NCBI GenBank assembly: GCA_963736425.1
Contig: CAVTOX010000001.1
Location: 26,718-90,717 of the forward strand
From: Prado023 sp963736425
GTDB taxonomy: Bacteria; Actinomycetota; Actinomycetes; S36-B12; CAIYMF01
Direction of reading: 5' to 3'
Length of the DNA: 64,000 nt
Shown: in pieces, positions 62,493 through 64,000 of the stretch
Layout of the letters: each line of letters opens with the position of its first letter
Numbering within the stretch: position 1 is the first letter of the stretch
Notes under the pieces: model-generated
Seen by the model: only the letters and a program-made list of their open reading frames with translations
Database searches by the model: none
Told to the model about the DNA's origin: nothing
Program-made: the position numbers and the translations under genes

Positions 62493-64000
62493 CAGGAGAC
62501 CCCCAGGCTCACTGCGGCGACATGCCCGGCGCCGCTGCGGTTGATGGTGTCGGCGACCCGGGCGGCCTCCGATGCGGTGAGCACGCCGAGGTCGGCCATG
62601 ACCGCCCGGCCGTCGTCGACCATCCGAACCGCCGCCACGCGCGGGGGCAGGACGCCGACCTTCTGGTCGGGCTTGGGGTCGACCTTCGCGTTGCGCGAGG
62701 CGTACGGGTTCTCCCGGTCGGAGACCGTGCGGCCGACGATCCCGTGGCCGACCAGCACCTCGGTGAACATGCGAGGGTCGAACGGGTCGGACTCGTCGCG
62801 GTCGGGGTCCTCGTCGCGGAAGTAGGTCCGCCAGCGGACCTCTCCATCACTGGCAGGCCCGGACACTGGGGTGGTTGCCGCGCCGATCCGGGCGCCGCTG
62901 GGCAGGTCGTCGAACCCTGAGCGGGAGAGCAGGGCCTCGCCCTCCAGTGCGAGGAACTGACCTGGTGCGAAGGGTGCGGTGACGGTGGACATCGCCCCTA
63001 CCGATCCGGAGTCCGTGGTCGCCAGGCCCAGGTGGACACGGTGCGCGTCGACTCCGGCGCTGCCCAGCCGGTCGATGTGGGTCTCCAGCGGCAGCCGGGA
63101 CTGCGTGACCTCGAGGGCGGCCAGCGGGTGGGCGACCAGGCCGTCGACCTCTACCCGGCCGAGGCTTGCCAGCAGGTCGCCGTCCAGTGGCATGACCGCC
63201 TTCCACGACTCCTCGGCCTGCAGCGCCTCCTGCACGATGCTCAGGGGATCGGCCGAGGCGGCCAGGGGCGGCGGGTCCTCTCCCCAGGTGATCGGGCCGA
63301 GGTCGAAGTCGAACGTGGGCAGGAACCATACGTCGATGGTCGCGGTGCCCTCGACCTTCCAGGGGGTGGTGCCCTCGAGCGAGCCCGTGAAGCTGACCGA
63401 GGCGAAGCTGCATCCGAAGACGTCGATCTCGATGCCGACCTGGAGGTCGATGGCGAAGCCGAACCGGGGCACCCAGCGGAAGATCATGTCGAGCTGGAGC
63501 CAGGCGTGGGCACTGGCCACACCCACGTCCGCGTTGAGGTCCCCGCAGACCCCGGCCATCACCGCGCCGGCAGTGACGGCGAAGTAGGCCTTGATCACGA
63601 TGCTGATCGGACCCTTGGCCTTCTTCTCCGGGTGCTTGGGGTCCTTGCCCGGCGAGAGGTCCATCGTGATCCGCTCGAGGCCCTTCAGGGCCGCTGGGCT
63701 CTCGGTGTACCGAGGGTTGAAACCGCCCACGGACAGGGCGAAGTCGCCGCCGCCGCCCCACGGGATGAGCAGGCCCAGGTCACCGGACACGTCGATCAGG
63801 GCGATCCTGGAGTCACGCAGCGTGGCGATCAGCAGGAGCCGGTCCGCGGAGATCTCGCCGTAGATCTCGCAGCGGAAGTCGGTGCAGCGGCGCCACCTTG
63901 GACGGGGCCCGGACCCGGACCGCGCCCAGGATGATCACCTTGGGATCGGGCAGGGCGAGGATGACCCCGAACTTGGCCTCGACGATCTTGGCCTGCGACC
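62492..64000 (-). CDS. DUF6603-like large protein (partial, frameshifted)
   Basis: The first visible gene of the cluster; its N-terminus lies beyond the window. The pattern KFGVILALPDPKVIILGAVR, RDSRIALIDVSGDLGLLIPW, DFALSVGGFNPRYTESPAAL, IDLQVGIEIDVFGCSFASVS and GTTPWKVEGTATIDVWFLPT, with alternating strands, matches my memory of DUF6603, a repetitive beta-rich family of unknown role. The frame changes near 63870 (after SKVAPL), with DFRCEIYGEISADRLLLIAT in the next frame. The C-terminal 200 residues (EVLVGHGIVGRTVSDRENPY) are outside that pattern. The long strand-turn-strand repeats suggest a beta-solenoid or barrel-like structural protein. It overlaps gene A by one base. Confidence 0.7.

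Overview
The window is very GC-rich DNA with tightly packed genes, frequent GTG starts, ATGA/TGATG stop-start overlaps and several probable leaderless starts. Together with an actinobacterial-type Tad pilus locus, BTAD and DUF202 families and a secernin-like peptidase, this points to an actinomycete (Actinomycetota) chromosome. I cannot name a genus. Many genes continue in another reading frame part-way through, and the breaks I could localise sit in G/C homopolymers, so I read them as residual consensus indels rather than true decay. Coordinates of such genes are given for the whole reconstructed gene.

Layout. (1) 1-7.3 kb, minus strand: a sulfur/redox operon read tusA, FlpD/MvhD-like, dsrE2, an HdrA-GltD fusion, a second HdrA, a small winged-helix protein and a QmoC-like membrane quinone oxidoreductase. 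A CsoR/CstR-type operator-like palindrome lies upstream of tusA. The likely scheme is sulfane sulfur carried on TusA/DsrE2, electrons collected by the Hdr flavoproteins and passed to quinone by QmoC. (2) 7.5-12.8 kb: a MetA predicted to use acetyl-CoA, a GNAT enzyme, a CDF-type cation transporter, a DEAD-box RNA helicase and two DUF202 membrane proteins. (3) 12.9-22.8 kb: amino-acid/amine metabolism. A plus-strand set holds an FAD oxidoreductase, a GPH-type transporter and a PLP decarboxylase. A minus-strand operon holds a class III aminotransferase, an unassigned protein and a DAO-type FAD oxidoreductase. A beta-propeller lipoprotein lies between them. (4) 23-27.1 kb: a secreted protein, a secernin-like C69 peptidase and a secreted AMIN-like/GerMN-like protein.

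(5) 27.2-40 kb: a Tad/Flp pilus locus: SAF/CpaB-like protein, TadZ, CpaF ATPase, TadB, TadC, Flp-type pilin, TadE, a second TadE-like and a TadG-like pseudopilin. It ends in a large LysM-winged helix-BTAD protein that is probably its regulator or wall-associated partner. Three unassigned genes precede it around a divergent intergenic region with a perfect inverted repeat. (6) 40-50.2 kb: amidase, saccharopine-dehydrogenase-like enzyme, YccF, secreted protein, an ABC exporter with a duplicated permease, a one-pore K+ channel with RCK domain, PIMT and another methyltransferase.

(7) 50.2-64 kb, minus strand: five consecutive, translationally coupled genes for very large proteins. They are a DUF6603-like protein, reconstructed products of about 1,145 and 1,528 aa, one of 589 aa, and a HET-C/zinc-phospholipase-like protein with a PLAT-like domain. 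None of the three central proteins has a function I recognise. This is the best candidate in the window for an undescribed multi-protein system. No rRNA, tRNA, CRISPR array, transposase or integrase was seen.
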